Shown in pieces: positions 9,094 to 18,975 of a stretch of DNA of 64,000 nucleotides (its first letter is position 1; each line of letters opens with the position of its first letter). The translations under genes were made by a program, and so were the position numbers. This DNA is from Vreelandella alkaliphila (lineage in GTDB: Bacteria > Pseudomonadota > Gammaproteobacteria > Pseudomonadales > Halomonadaceae): assembly GCF_016107625.1 (NCBI RefSeq), contig NZ_JABASV010000011.1, positions 30,148 through 94,147 on the forward strand, in the 5' to 3' direction. The notes under the pieces are model-generated. The model searched no databases, was not told the origin of the DNA, and worked only from the letters and a program-made list of their open reading frames with translations.

Positions 9094-9777
9094 ATGAATG
9101 TAGATATGAAACGCCAGATCGCTGCGAATGACGATGTGCTGCAGGCAAAGGCCTCTTGGGGCAATGCACTTCGCTTTATGGTGGTAATGGCAGTTCTTCT
9201 GGGGCTAATTTACCCGTTGGTTACCACAACACTGGGCGGCTGGTTATTCCCCGAGCAGGCGCAAGGGAGTTTAGTTCGAGACGCCTCTGGTCGGGTGGTT
9301 GGGTCAAGCCTAGTGTCTCAGACGTTTGTCAGCGATGAGTACTTTATTGGTCGCCCATCAGCGGCGGGCAATGACGCAGGTGGCGTCTCAGGTTCTAATC
9401 TGGCGTCGAGTAACGTATCGCTGCGCGAGCGTGCCCAGGCAGATGCAAATGCCATTGCTCAACGTGAAAACGTAAGTGTCGATCAAATCCCTGTTGATCT
9501 GATTACCGCATCCGGCTCCGGTATCGACCCGCATATCTCCCCCGAGGCGGCTGAGCTACAGGTTGCCAGAGTAGCGCAAGCACGTGGAATCGACGAAGCT
9601 ACTGTGACGGCGCTAATTGATCAAGCACTTGAAAATACAGGCTGGCTGGGCTCACCGGTGGTGAATGTGTTGCGGCTGAATGTCAGTTTGGATGATCGTT
9701 TTCCAGTATCATCAACCACCGCAGCGCCATTAACCCCAGCACCCGTCACCCCGACGGCTTCAGACACCATGGAGTAA
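9094..9777 (+). CDS. kdpC: Potassium-transporting ATPase subunit KdpC
   Basis: The 227-residue product has one N-terminal transmembrane helix (RFMVVMAVLLGLIYPLVTTTLGGWLF) and a periplasmic domain with family motifs: GSSLVSQTFVSDEYFIGRPSA, LITASGSGIDPHISPEAAELQVARVA and LGSPVVNVLRLN. Typical KdpC is about 190 residues. The excess is partly a C-terminal tail rich in Thr, Pro and Ala after VSLDDRF. AGGAG at 9082-9086 supports the ATG at 9094; a GTG directly before it is an alternative. It ends four bases before kdpD. Confidence 0.95.
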   Translation: MNVDMKRQIAANDDVLQAKASWGNALRFMVVMAVLLGLIYPLVTTTLGGWLFPEQAQGSLVRDASGRVVGSSLVSQTFVSDEYFIGRPSAAGNDAGGVSGSNLASSNVSLRERAQADANAIAQRENVSVDQIPVDLITASGSGIDPHISPEAAELQVARVAQARGIDEATVTALIDQALENTGWLGSPVVNVLRLNVSLDDRFPVSSTTAAPLTPAPVTPTASDTME

Positions 9778-9781
9778 ACCA

Positions 9782-12466
9782 ATGTATTCAGCGGATCAGC
9801 GACCCGATCCCAATACATTGCTAAAAGCCGCGCGCCGAGAGGCGCGCGGCTGTTTGCGTGTATTTCTGGGAGCCGCACCCGGTGTCGGTAAAACATACAC
9901 CATGCTTCGCACCGCCCGTGAACGGGCAGAGGAAGGTGAAGATATTGTCATTGGCGTGGTGGAGTCACACGGTCGCGCTGATACCGAAGCCTTGTGTGAT
10001 GGGGTGGCACGGCTTCCGTTAGCGCCTTTAAAGCACCATGGCCGAACCTTCTATGAATTTGATATTGATGCCGCCCTGGCGCGGCGTCCCACTATTTTGC
10101 TGGTGGACGAACTTGCCCACCGTAATATCCCCGGCAGTCGGCACCCGCGTCGTTACCAGGATATTGAAGAGCTGCTGGATGCAGGTATTGACGTGTGGAC
10201 AACCGTTAACGTCCAGCATCTCGAAAGTTTGAATGATGATGTCGCGCGGATTACTGGGATTCGCATGCGCGAAACGGTGCCTGATGCGCTGTTAGAGCGC
10301 GCCCGAGACGTATCGCTTGTTGACTTAACGCCCGACGAGCTCCTTGAGCGCTTAAGGCGTGGCAAAGTCTATATACCCGAACAAGCCCGTGCTGCCATGG
10401 AAGGTTACTTTAATGAATCCAATCTCAACGCGCTGCGTGAGCTGGCAATTCAAACCATGGCCGAGCGAGTGGATGCTGATGTTAAAGTGGCAATGGATGC
10501 TGGTGGTAGGGCAGGCCCCTGGCCGGTAAGGCCACACCTGCTGGTGGTGATTAATGGAAGTGAAGACGACGTATCGCTGGTTCGCGCGGCTCATCGGATG
10601 GCAGAGCGGCGTTTGGCGGTATGGCGAGCGGTCTATGTTGATAAAGGAATTGCCTCCCCAGAGCAGCAACTGGCCATTGAACAAGTTTTCAGCCTGGTTA
10701 CTCGGCTGGGTGGCGATTCAATACGTTTACAAGGGCATAGTCAGCTAAGCGAAGTTCTCAACTATGCACGTTCAATTAACGCGACCACCATTGTGGTCGG
10801 CCGCGAAGCGAAGCGTCGCTGGTGGAAATGGTCACGGCCACTGGCCCAACGCTTGATGGCGCATGCCGAAGCGTTCGATATTGTTGTAGTGGCTAAAGGG
10901 GCTGTGAAACAACGCGCCAATAAATGGCGGCATGGCTGGAAACTGCGTCCTCCCCAATTACTGGCCACTAGCTTGGCGGTGACGGCATCTTTAGGGGTGG
11001 CTGTCATGCTAGAGCCCTGGCTTGAGCTGGCCAACTTATCATTAGTGTTTTTAGTGGCCGTACTGTTTAGTGCCGTATGGGCGGGTACCGCCATGGCGAT
11101 GTTCAGTGCCATCGCGAGCTTTTTAGTATTTAACTTCTTCTTTACCGAGCCACGTCTAACCTTTGCCATGGTAGAGCGTGGGCAACTGCTGACCGCAGTG
11201 TTCTTCTTGCTCGTAGCCGTGGTGGTTGGGCAGTTAGCGGGTAGGGGGAGGCGGCGTTTAATTGCACTGCGTGCTAGCCGCGATCAGACCCAGCTTTTGT
11301 TGCGTTATGCCGAACAGCTATCAACCGCGACAGACAGCGCCAGTGCAGCAAAAATTGGCGTTGATACATTGGTGCAGTGCTTTGCGGTGCCCACGGTATT
11401 TATTGAAAGCGCCGAAAGCGCGAATGAAGTGCGAGTTGTGCATGCGCTGCCGGATTCGGTGCGTTTGGACATGACCGCTAAGCAAGCGGCGGTGTGGAGT
11501 TGGCAGCATCAAAAGCCCAGTGGTCAAGGCACAGACACCCTGAGTCAACAGGCTTGGCGCTTGATACCCCTGACAGTGCAGGGAGAAAAAGTAGGGATGC
11601 TGGCGCTTAAACTGTCGGAAAGCCTAAAAGCGCTCACCTACGAGCGCGAGTCGTTAATGGATACGCTGGTGCGTCAGCTTAGTATGGCGCTAGAGCGCAC
11701 CCGACTAGTGGCAGAGCTGAATACAACCCGTGTCTCTGAAGAGAACGAACGTCTGCGCTCTGCGTTACTCTCATCGGTGTCTCATGACCTACGTACACCA
11801 CTCTCTTCTATTATTGGCTCAGCCAGTTCGTTGATTGAACTCAAACCGCAGCTAAGCGATAGCGATCAACGTGAGCTGCTTGATGGCATTTTGTCCGAAA
11901 GTGAGCGCCTCAATCGATACATACAAAACTTGTTGGATATGACCCGGCTAGGTCACGGCACGTTAAAAATTGAGCGAGACTGGGTAGCGTTTGACGACGT
12001 TATTAATTCAGCGCTCAAACGCTTGGGTCAGTCACTTAAGCATGTCGTTGTCCGCAAGTCCTGGCCTCCTTCGTTACCGCTACTTTATGTCCACCCTGCG
12101 CTGGTAGAACAAGCGTTGGTGAATGTCTTGGATAACGCTCAACGTTTTTCACCACCAGGGGGTGAATTGAGCATAAAGGCGCACTTCACTGAAGGTGATC
12201 CCGCAACGTTGGTGATTACTGTTGAAGATCAAGGCCCTGGTATTTCCCCCGAGCTACGCGAGCAGGTATTCGATATGTTTTACAGCGGTGGCGACGGCGA
12301 TAGAAGTGCTCATGGCAGCGGCCTTGGTTTGGCCATATGTCGTGGCATGATTGGTGCCCATGGCGGCACTATTATGGCCGGTACGGGCGAAAGTGGGCGA
12401 GGTACCGCGATTATTATAACGCTGCCACTGTTAGGTGCAGATATTAGGAGGGGTGATGAAGAGTGA
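9782..12466 (+). CDS. kdpD: Osmosensitive potassium sensor histidine kinase KdpD
   Basis: The 894-residue sensor kinase has the full KdpD layout. An N-terminal KdpD domain carries Walker A (GAAPGVGKTYTML) and the LVDELAHRNIPGSRHPRRYQD segment, followed by a USP-like domain (about 240-370). Four closely spaced transmembrane helices lie at about 395-490, then a GAF-like region. The HisKA box SSVSHDLRTPLSS has the phosphorylated His at about 668, and the HATPase domain has NVLDNAQRFSP and GSGLGLAICRGM. It senses potassium limitation or osmotic stress and phosphorylates KdpE. Its stop codon lies inside the kdpE start region (11-base overlap). Confidence 0.96.
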   Translation: MYSADQRPDPNTLLKAARREARGCLRVFLGAAPGVGKTYTMLRTARERAEEGEDIVIGVVESHGRADTEALCDGVARLPLAPLKHHGRTFYEFDIDAALARRPTILLVDELAHRNIPGSRHPRRYQDIEELLDAGIDVWTTVNVQHLESLNDDVARITGIRMRETVPDALLERARDVSLVDLTPDELLERLRRGKVYIPEQARAAMEGYFNESNLNALRELAIQTMAERVDADVKVAMDAGGRAGPWPVRPHLLVVINGSEDDVSLVRAAHRMAERRLAVWRAVYVDKGIASPEQQLAIEQVFSLVTRLGGDSIRLQGHSQLSEVLNYARSINATTIVVGREAKRRWWKWSRPLAQRLMAHAEAFDIVVVAKGAVKQRANKWRHGWKLRPPQLLATSLAVTASLGVAVMLEPWLELANLSLVFLVAVLFSAVWAGTAMAMFSAIASFLVFNFFFTEPRLTFAMVERGQLLTAVFFLLVAVVVGQLAGRGRRRLIALRASRDQTQLLLRYAEQLSTATDSASAAKIGVDTLVQCFAVPTVFIESAESANEVRVVHALPDSVRLDMTAKQAAVWSWQHQKPSGQGTDTLSQQAWRLIPLTVQGEKVGMLALKLSESLKALTYERESLMDTLVRQLSMALERTRLVAELNTTRVSEENERLRSALLSSVSHDLRTPLSSIIGSASSLIELKPQLSDSDQRELLDGILSESERLNRYIQNLLDMTRLGHGTLKIERDWVAFDDVINSALKRLGQSLKHVVVRKSWPPSLPLLYVHPALVEQALVNVLDNAQRFSPPGGELSIKAHFTEGDPATLVITVEDQGPGISPELREQVFDMFYSGGDGDRSAHGSGLGLAICRGMIGAHGGTIMAGTGESGRGTAIIITLPLLGADIRRGDEE

Positions 12467-13172
12467 AGGCAGCGGTCGCATTCTAATTGTTGATGATGAG
12501 CAGCAGATTCGGCGATTTCTGCGTATCAGTTTAGCCTCTCAGGGCTACGCAGTATTGGAAGCAGAGAATGGCGAGCAGGCGTTAGCCATGGTGTATACCC
12601 AAGCCCCTGACGTCGTGCTGCTCGATTTAGGCTTGCCTGATATGGACGGCCACGAAGTACTGCAGGGTATACGTGAGCACAGTACCGTACCGGTCATTGT
12701 GGTATCTGTTCGTGATCGAGAAGAAGAGAAAGTCTTTTCGTTGGATAACGGTGCCAACGATTACGTTACTAAGCCCTTTGGCATTCAAGAGTTACTCGCG
12801 CGTATAAGAGCGGTATTGCGCTTGGCCCAGAAAGTTCGGGGAGAGCAAACATCGAGTTACTATGTCAGTCAGGGTTTAGCGATTGATCTGGAGCTAAGGC
12901 GGGTCACACTACAGCAAGACGATGTGCATTTAACGCGGAAAGAGTTCGCTGTGTTAGCGCGCCTGTGCCGCTACGCCGGGCGAGTCGTTACCCAGACCCA
13001 GTTGTTAAAAGAAATTTGGGGGCCAACGCATGTTGATGATACGCACTATTTGCGCATCGTGATCAGCCGGCTAAGGCAGAAATTGGGGGATGACCCACAA
13101 ACACCAACCCTGCTTCAAACAGAAGCAGGCGTCGGGTATCGATTATTGGTAGAAGCCGCACTGCGCCCTTGA
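12456..13172 (+). CDS. kdpE: KDP operon response regulator KdpE
   Basis: The 238-residue OmpR-family regulator has a receiver domain with acidic residues in VDDEQQ, the phospho-acceptor Asp57 in VVLLDLGLPDMDG and Lys in YVTKPF. A winged-helix DNA-binding domain (LTRKEFAVLARLCRYAGRVVTQTQLLKEIWG) follows. AGGAGG just upstream fixes the ATG at 12456. It would activate the kdpF promoter, where a T-rich candidate box lies at 5155-5177. It is convergent with trkH, with only 22 bases between the stop codons. Confidence 0.95.
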   Translation: MKSEGSGRILIVDDEQQIRRFLRISLASQGYAVLEAENGEQALAMVYTQAPDVVLLDLGLPDMDGHEVLQGIREHSTVPVIVVSVRDREEEKVFSLDNGANDYVTKPFGIQELLARIRAVLRLAQKVRGEQTSSYYVSQGLAIDLELRRVTLQQDDVHLTRKEFAVLARLCRYAGRVVTQTQLLKEIWGPTHVDDTHYLRIVISRLRQKLGDDPQTPTLLQTEAGVGYRLLVEAALRP

Positions 13173-13194
13173 GCGTAGCGCCGCTCTAAAAAGG

Positions 13195-14682
13195 TTAGCG
13201 TCGCCAGAACATCGGCGTGAGCAGCACCACGACCGTTAAAATCTCCAGGCGCCCCATTAACATGCCGAGGCACAGTAGCCATTTAGCGGCATCGGGTAGT
13301 GTTGCAAAGTTACCTGCCGGGCCAATGGTGTCACCGAGACCCGGGCCTACATTCGCCACTGCAGTGGCCGCACCGGAAAGGGCAGTGACTAAGTCCAATC
13401 CCAATGCTGAAAGGCTCAAGGCAAGCACTGCAATCGTAATAAAGAAGAAGAAAGAGAAGGCCACTACGCTGCGGGAAATATCATTGGTCACCGGCTGCTG
13501 ATTATAGCGCGTTGTAAAAACACCATTAGCGTGAATCAGGTAGCGCAATTGGTTACGCAGCATCAGCATAGCGATTTGGAACCGGAAAATTTTCATACCA
13601 CCGCTAGTAGAGCCGCTACAGCCACCCATAAACGTAAGATAGAAGAACGCCGCGATAGGTAATGAACCCCACAGCGTATAGTCGTCGGATGCATAGCCAG
13701 TGGTGGTCACAACCGAAACGACGTTAAACGTGACGTGGGTGAGCGAGACAAACCAATCATCGCCTTGTAAAACGCGCCATGCGCTAAGAATTAAAATCGC
13801 TGTTAGCAGCAGTTTTAACAAACCACGCACCTGTTGGTCTTTCCACAGTGCGCTGCGGGAGGTACGAATAAAGCGAATATATAAGACAAAGGGTAGCGCA
13901 CCACTCAGCATAAAAAAGCTACCCATCCATACCAACCACGGCTGCTCAGAGTAGGCACCAAACGAGGCGTCAGAGTTCGCAAAGCCACCGGTCGCCAGTG
14001 ATGTCATTCCGTGAACCACGGCATCTAACGGCAGCATTCCACCGACCCAATAGCTCAGCATGGCCAGTAGTGTCAGCCCCACGTAGATAGTTAGCGTCGC
14101 TTTTGCAATACCTCCCGTACGAGGCATTACTTTATCGGACCAATCCGAAGATTCAGTATGGAATAGCCGCATGCCGCCTACTTTAAGAAACGGCAGAATA
14201 GCGATGCCCATGACGATAATGCCGATACCACCCATCCACTGCATTAAGCCCCGCCACAGCTTTAGGCCGTCGGATAAATCTTCGATCCCAGATAATATGG
14301 TTGACCCGGTGGTGGTAATCGCGGAGACCGACTCAAAGACTGCATTTGTGACGCTAAGTTGGGGCGCACCTAAAATAAGCGGAAGGCTGGCAAAACAGCT
14401 GATACTGATCCAGCTGCCCGCCGTCAATATAAACATTTGCCAGGGCTTCAGCTCCAGCGATACTCGGCGGGTTAGCAACCAAGTGATCAGCGTGGCGCTC
14501 AGAATAATGAGAAGCGACATCCCGAACGCGGGAGCGTCAGGATCTTTTTCAATAACCAGAACAATCCAAGGCAGTGTCATAAACATGGCAAGCACTAACC
14601 ATAACACTGCCATGATTTTAAATATTTGTGCCCAATTGCGGTAAGCGTCTCGATAGTAAATCCCGCTGGGAAAGATGGTCAT
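13195..14682 (-). CDS. trkH: TrkH/TrkI-family potassium uptake membrane protein
   Basis: This 495-residue polytopic membrane protein has the repeated pore-loop pattern of TrkH proteins: SAITTTGSTILSGIEDL, MTSLATGGFANSDAS, SVVTTTGYASDDY with the following GGCSGSTSGGMKIFRF, and AVANVGPGLGDTIGPAGNF. TrkH forms the ion-conducting dimer gated by TrkA, and a trkA gene lies at the other end of the kdp cluster. It may correspond to TrkH or TrkI of Halomonas; the sequence alone does not let me separate the two. Low- and high-affinity potassium uptake are thus encoded together. Confidence 0.93.
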   Translation of the reverse strand: MTIFPSGIYYRDAYRNWAQIFKIMAVLWLVLAMFMTLPWIVLVIEKDPDAPAFGMSLLIILSATLITWLLTRRVSLELKPWQMFILTAGSWISISCFASLPLILGAPQLSVTNAVFESVSAITTTGSTILSGIEDLSDGLKLWRGLMQWMGGIGIIVMGIAILPFLKVGGMRLFHTESSDWSDKVMPRTGGIAKATLTIYVGLTLLAMLSYWVGGMLPLDAVVHGMTSLATGGFANSDASFGAYSEQPWLVWMGSFFMLSGALPFVLYIRFIRTSRSALWKDQQVRGLLKLLLTAILILSAWRVLQGDDWFVSLTHVTFNVVSVVTTTGYASDDYTLWGSLPIAAFFYLTFMGGCSGSTSGGMKIFRFQIAMLMLRNQLRYLIHANGVFTTRYNQQPVTNDISRSVVAFSFFFFITIAVLALSLSALGLDLVTALSGAATAVANVGPGLGDTIGPAGNFATLPDAAKWLLCLGMLMGRLEILTVVVLLTPMFWRR

Positions 14683-14791
14683 ATATCCGCTCTTAAATTG
14701 CCCTAATGTTTATCGCGATATAACACCATGGTAAGCGCAAAAAGTCCGTAAAATTTCTCTAAAAAATACTCAAGTAATGAATGCAATGATG

Positions 14792-14820
14792 AAAAAACCG
14801 GCCCCATCAATAGAGCCGGT
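14792..14820 (-). terminator. Rho-independent terminator downstream of malG
   Basis: Read on the minus strand, ACCGGCTC and GGGCCGGT form a stem with an 8-base loop followed by TTTTTTC. It lies about 60 bases after the malG stop and separates the malEFG transcript from trkH. Confidence 0.85.
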
Positions 14821-14882
14821 GACGAGCAAGGTGCTCAAGCGAGGAATCGGGAGTGCTGCACTTAGTGGTTAAATCCAGGAAT

Positions 14883-15773
14883 CTAGCCTTTGACGCCCCC
14901 AGCGGTTAATCCACCAATAATCCAGCGTTGGCAGACCAAGAACGCAACGGTAATGGGCAGGCCGGAAAGCACAGCAGCAGCGGCAAAGTTGCCCCAGCGC
15001 TGGTTGTGGTCGGCAAGGTATTGTTGGGCACCTACCGCCAGGGTGAGTTTGTGCTCATCCACCAGCAGTACTGAGGCCATGGGATATTCCATGATGCTTA
15101 TCACGAAAGCCAGAATGAAAACCACCATCAAAATGGGAATCGACAGCGGCAGCAGAATGTAGCGGAACGCTTGCCAAGTGCTGGCACCATCGACCATAGC
15201 CGCTTCTTCCAGCGAGCCATCAATCGACTCAAAGTAGCCTTTAATGGTCCAGATATGCAGCGCGACTGCGCCCAGTGATGCCACGATCAACGCGCCGTGG
15301 GTGTTGATGCCTAACCAGCCAACAAACTGTCCCAGTCGATCAAACAGGGCGTAGAGCGCCACAAGCGACAGTACGGCTGGGAACATCTGGAAAATCAGCA
15401 TACCTTTCAAAAGCGGTTCTTTGCCTTTAAAGCGCATGCGTGCGAAGGCGTAAGCGCTCGTCGTCGCTAACATTAGAATCAGCACCGAAGAAACTACTGC
15501 CACTTTTATTGAGTTCCAAAGCCACAACAGCACAGGGAAGGGTGGCTGTACAATACTGCCATCTGGGCGTTCCCAGGGAATTCCCAGTGCTAGTGACCAG
15601 TGTTCCAACGAGAAATTATTGGGAATTAAGCTGCCAGAGGCAAAGTTACCCTCGCGAAATGAGATTGAAATCACCAACAGTAGCGGGAAGACAATCAGCG
15701 AAACAAAGCAGATCAGTGCAAGGTGAGCGCCCAAGCGGCGCGCGCCCACAGAACGCGGTTGAACCATGGCCAT
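14883..15773 (-). CDS. malG: Maltose ABC transporter permease MalG
   Basis: The 296 residues start with MAMVQP and match what I recall of E. coli MalG over the whole length, including the identical length. Shared landmarks are the [10 protein letters not shown] loop, the [10 protein letters not shown] segment, [39 protein letters not shown], the EAA loop [25 protein letters not shown] and the C-terminal GLTAGGVKG. The start at 15773 was chosen for this match; a longer frame to 15902 adds unrelated residues. It pairs with MalF in the inner membrane. The start codon lies ten bases after the malF stop. Confidence 0.95.
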   Translation of the reverse strand: MAMVQPRSVGARRLGAHLALICFVSLIVFPLLLVISISFREGNFASGSLIPNNFSLEHWSLALGIPWERPDGSIVQPPFPVLLWLWNSIKVAVVSSVLILMLATTSAYAFARMRFKGKEPLLKGMLIFQMFPAVLSLVALYALFDRLGQFVGWLGINTHGALIVASLGAVALHIWTIKGYFESIDGSLEEAAMVDGASTWQAFRYILLPLSIPILMVVFILAFVISIMEYPMASVLLVDEHKLTLAVGAQQYLADHNQRWGNFAAAAVLSGLPITVAFLVCQRWIIGGLTAGGVKG

Positions 15774-15783
15774 GAGTAACCTC

Positions 15784-17352
15784 CTAAACCTTAACCTTGG
15801 AAAGGCGCAAATTAAGCAACGACATACCCGCGACCAAGAGGAAAATGAGCGTTGCGATGGCGGCTGCCAGCCCAAAGTTCTGTCCAGCATCCTGGAAGGC
15901 AATGCGGTAGGTGTAGCTGACCAATAGATCGGTGGTGCCTGCTGGGGTGCTGGCGCCCAAAATGTCGGGGTTACCGCCGGTTAATAGCGCAATTAGCACA
16001 AAGTTATTGAAGTTAAATGCAAAGGCGGCAATCAATAGTGGTGTTAGCGGTTTAATGATCAGCGGCAGGGTAATCTTGAACAGGTTGGTAATAGGGCCTC
16101 CGCCATCTACCGCCGAGGCTTCGTAGAGATCTTGGGGGATGGCTTGGATTAGCCCCATGCACAGCAGCAACATATAGGGGTAGCCCAACCACGTATTAAC
16201 AATCAGCAGCATGGAGCGCGCCAGCCACGGGTCGGTGAACCACTCTGGCCGAACACCAAACAGCGTGTCCAGAATCATGTTCACTTCACCGAAGTGCTGG
16301 TTAAACATGCCTTTAAAAATCAGGATGGAGATAAAGGCGGGCACAGCGTAAGGCAGAATTAACAGCGTGCGATAAACGGCTTTGCCCTTGAGTTGGTCCC
16401 ACTGCAACAGTGACGCCAGCACAAAGCCAACGGCCAGGGTGAAGACCACCGTCAGTGCGGCAAACACAAAGGTCCACACAAAGATCTGCATGAAGGGACC
16501 GCGAATGTCGGGATCGGTGAATATCTTCGTATAGTTGGTAAACCCTACATTGACTGGCCATCCCGGCGTGATTCTTTCGCCGTTATCAGCGACAAAAAAT
16601 CCGCTAGCGGGGTCGGGGGTAAGAACGCGGTCATCGCGGCGATCATAAAGCGAGCCGTCTTCACGAGCTTCATAGCGATCTACCATAGGAGCAAACTGGC
16701 GTAACCCTGCCATACGCAGCTCCGCGCCATCAGGTGTCAGCAGCCTAAGCCCTTGCAGAGAATCACGTGCCTGAATAATAGCGCGCATTTCCAGTGGCTC
16801 TTGGGCAGGCGAAGCGTCTACTGCCTGAATACCTATTTGACGGGTCTCTTGGTTGGCTAAGTTGAGCGGTGAAGAAACGAAGCGCTGGGGCGTGTCTGCC
16901 TCACTGTTTTCCAGGTATAAGCGGACAAGCTCACCTGCTTGGTAAAGCGTTAGCTCAAACGCGTTGCCTTCCTGTTGATAGGTTTGGCTCATCAACTGGC
17001 CGCGCACGCGCTCTTCCGATAACAAGTTGCTTGAGCTGTAATTACTAAAGCTAATGCCGATGGTGTAAAGCAGCGGGAAAATAACAAATACGCCCAGCCC
17101 CGCCACGGCAGGAAAAATATACCGGTGGCTCATTAACGTGCGTTTGGTAAACACCACGCCCAGCGAGGCGCCCAGCACTAGAAACAGCAGCGCGAACATC
17201 CACTGGCCATTAAGGTGGAAGGCGACTACCAGCCATAACAGCGCGATTACCAAGGTGGCAATGACGCAGCGAAGTGTCCAGCGGGTGTAACGTTCGGTGA
17301 GATGGCGAGAGCGGTGGCGGGGAAGGCCACGAGAGGCGTTAGTGGTATACAT
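15784..17352 (-). CDS. malF: Maltose ABC transporter permease MalF
   Basis: The 522-residue inner-membrane permease has three N-terminal helices and a long periplasmic P2-like domain of about 170 residues, characteristic of MalF. The ABC permease core carries the EAA loop [25 protein letters not shown] and ends [10 protein letters not shown]. The start at 17352 (MYTTNASRG) was preferred because it lacks the unrelated 10-residue extension of the longer frame; GGATG lies just upstream. It is the middle gene of malE-malF-malG. The ATPase partner is not in this operon; the nearest candidate is the MalK-type gene at 273-1388. Confidence 0.94.
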   Translation of the reverse strand: MYTTNASRGLPRHRSRHLTERYTRWTLRCVIATLVIALLWLVVAFHLNGQWMFALLFLVLGASLGVVFTKRTLMSHRYIFPAVAGLGVFVIFPLLYTIGISFSNYSSSNLLSEERVRGQLMSQTYQQEGNAFELTLYQAGELVRLYLENSEADTPQRFVSSPLNLANQETRQIGIQAVDASPAQEPLEMRAIIQARDSLQGLRLLTPDGAELRMAGLRQFAPMVDRYEAREDGSLYDRRDDRVLTPDPASGFFVADNGERITPGWPVNVGFTNYTKIFTDPDIRGPFMQIFVWTFVFAALTVVFTLAVGFVLASLLQWDQLKGKAVYRTLLILPYAVPAFISILIFKGMFNQHFGEVNMILDTLFGVRPEWFTDPWLARSMLLIVNTWLGYPYMLLLCMGLIQAIPQDLYEASAVDGGGPITNLFKITLPLIIKPLTPLLIAAFAFNFNNFVLIALLTGGNPDILGASTPAGTTDLLVSYTYRIAFQDAGQNFGLAAAIATLIFLLVAGMSLLNLRLSKVKV

Positions 17353-17411
17353 AGTGACATCCTGAAAGCTGCCCGGTGGCATTGGCTACCGGGCAGAAGG
17401 GCAGAAAAAGC

Positions 17412-18599
17412 TTACTGGCGCATACGCCGCGCAGCGGCATCCAGCGCTTCTTGGGGCGATTGGCGGCCACTGCCGATGTTTTGCAGGGCGGGCTCCATGG
17501 CTGCCCAGAAAGCACCCATTTCAGGAATATTTGGCATGGGCATACCGACTTCGGCATTTTCAAGCGTCGCGGCAATGTTAGGGTTATCAGCAAGCTCAGC
17601 CTGATAATCGATATGGGCGACCGCTCCCAGTGACCCGTCGCTGTTGAATGTGTGCATGCCCTCTTCGCTAAGCAGGTAGTTTTCTAAAAACTCCACGGCG
17701 AGAAAATCATTGGGTGTGGCGGAGTTAATCATTGCCGTCATCACGCCAAACATGGGTTTAGCTCGTTCATCGCCCACTTTCGGCAGTAACGCGACGCCGT
17801 AATCAATTCCGCTACGCTCCAGGTTCGGCCAGGCCCATGGGCCGCTAATCATGGTAGCCACTTCGCCCTGGTTAAAGCGGGTGTCCATCAAGTTGTAATT
17901 AGTGCCGCGGGGGAGTACATCACTTTCGATCAGCTCAACCAGCAGTTCTGCCCCTTGTAAGGCACCTTCGTTGTTAACGCCTATATCGCTGACGTCATAG
18001 CCGCTGTCAGTCTGCTTGAAAGGGTAGCCGCCGTTGGCCGCTAGTAAGGTCCAGCCGTAATACGGCTCGCTGTAATCAAATAAGATGGCCTTTTTTCCGT
18101 CTTGAGAGAGCGTTTCGTCAAGCTCCATCAGCTCGGCAAAACTTTCTGGCGGTGTTTCTACCAGGGCTTTGTTGTAAATGAGGCCCAGTGACTCTACCGA
18201 TATCGGGTAGCCGTAGGTTTCACCATTCCACAGCGCAGCTTCCCAGGTGAAGTCGTAAAACGCCTCGCGGAAGCTGTCACTTGGGGCGACTTGTTTCAAT
18301 AAGCCGCTTTGTGCCCACTCGCCCATGCGGTCGTGAGCCCAGATGACGATGTCCGGCCCCTGGCCACTTCCTGCCGCCTGCTGAAAGCGGTCGGTAAGGT
18401 TATCGGGAAATACCACCTCCACTTCGATGCCTGTTTCTTCACGAAACTGCTCGGCAACCTCACGAATGCCTTCTTGACCTTTATTATCACCCATCCAGAT
18501 AGTCAGGCGATCGTCCTCAAACGCAACGGCGGGAAGAGCGGCACTGGCAGCCAGCGTGGCGGCTAACAGTGGCATCATAATGGGGCGAGACGTTGCCAT
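17412..18599 (-). CDS. malE: Maltose/maltodextrin-binding periplasmic protein MalE
   Basis: The 395-residue solute-binding protein has a Sec signal peptide (MATSRPIMMPLLAATLAASAALPAVA) followed by the MalE-like N-terminus LTIWMGDNKGQEGIREVAEQFREETGIEVEV. Other family landmarks are GQGPDIVIWAHDRMGEWAQSGLL, YGYPISVESLGLIYNK, MISGPWAWPNLERSGIDYGV and MPNIPEMGAFWAAMEPALQNI. It captures maltodextrins in the periplasm and delivers them to MalFG. It is first in the operon. Its promoter must lie in the 376-base gap shared with divergent zwf, where two TAACGTTA palindromes are found. Confidence 0.95.
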   Translation of the reverse strand: MATSRPIMMPLLAATLAASAALPAVAFEDDRLTIWMGDNKGQEGIREVAEQFREETGIEVEVVFPDNLTDRFQQAAGSGQGPDIVIWAHDRMGEWAQSGLLKQVAPSDSFREAFYDFTWEAALWNGETYGYPISVESLGLIYNKALVETPPESFAELMELDETLSQDGKKAILFDYSEPYYGWTLLAANGGYPFKQTDSGYDVSDIGVNNEGALQGAELLVELIESDVLPRGTNYNLMDTRFNQGEVATMISGPWAWPNLERSGIDYGVALLPKVGDERAKPMFGVMTAMINSATPNDFLAVEFLENYLLSEEGMHTFNSDGSLGAVAHIDYQAELADNPNIAATLENAEVGMPMPNIPEMGAFWAAMEPALQNIGSGRQSPQEALDAAARRMRQ

Positions 18600-18772
18600 A
18601 ATGTAAATACCTCATTGTTGTTGTCGTAGAGTGCTGCGAATATTTTGATGAGCAGCGCTTTAGTCAGTGCCAGCGTCGCCAATTACGCGCAACGTCACCT
18701 CATCCTCAAGGGGCGTAGCGATGGCGTATCCAAGGGGCGTAGAGTGGAATGAAAGGTAACAATAAAGCGGTA

Positions 18773-18841
18773 TAACGTTAGGTGTCGGCATCGGTACTGC
18801 TCAGAGACGGCACTACTTAAAGAGAGACGTAAATAACGTTA
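18773..18841. promoter_or_regulatory. Two TAACGTTA palindromes between malE and zwf
   Basis: The 8-base palindrome TAACGTTA occurs at 18773-18780 and 18834-18841, 61 bases apart, in the divergent malE/zwf region. The central CG is compatible with a LacI-family operator, for example one controlling mal genes, but no regulator gene is nearby. The rest of the gap (18600-18770) holds only a short direct repeat AAGGGGCGTAG and no gene that I can support. Confidence 0.35.
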
Positions 18842-18874
18842 AAAGACGTAATTGGGGAGGCAACGCTATTTTTT

Positions 18875-18889
18875 TGTAGTAAAATTACA
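18875..18889 (+). promoter_or_regulatory. HexR operator-like box upstream of zwf
   Basis: TGTAGTAAAATTACA fits the HexR consensus I recall from other Gammaproteobacteria (TGTARTwwwATTACA) at every position. It ends 12 bases before a TATAAT hexamer and so covers the -35 region of the apparent zwf promoter. HexR, a repressor or activator responding to KDPG, is known to control zwf and edd genes. No hexR gene is in the window. Confidence 0.75.
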
Positions 18890-18901
18890 TGTAATGTTGC
18901 G

Positions 18902-18907
18902 TATAAT
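18902..18907 (+). promoter_or_regulatory. -10 element of the likely zwf promoter
   Basis: This is a perfect TATAAT 68 bases before the zwf ATG. No good -35 hexamer is seen at 16-18 bases; the HexR-like box occupies that position. Confidence 0.5.
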
Positions 18908-18975
18908 GCCCGATATCAGATAGATTTTAGGTAATCTAACTACATTAGATCATCTAATTATAAATAGGAGCTGAG

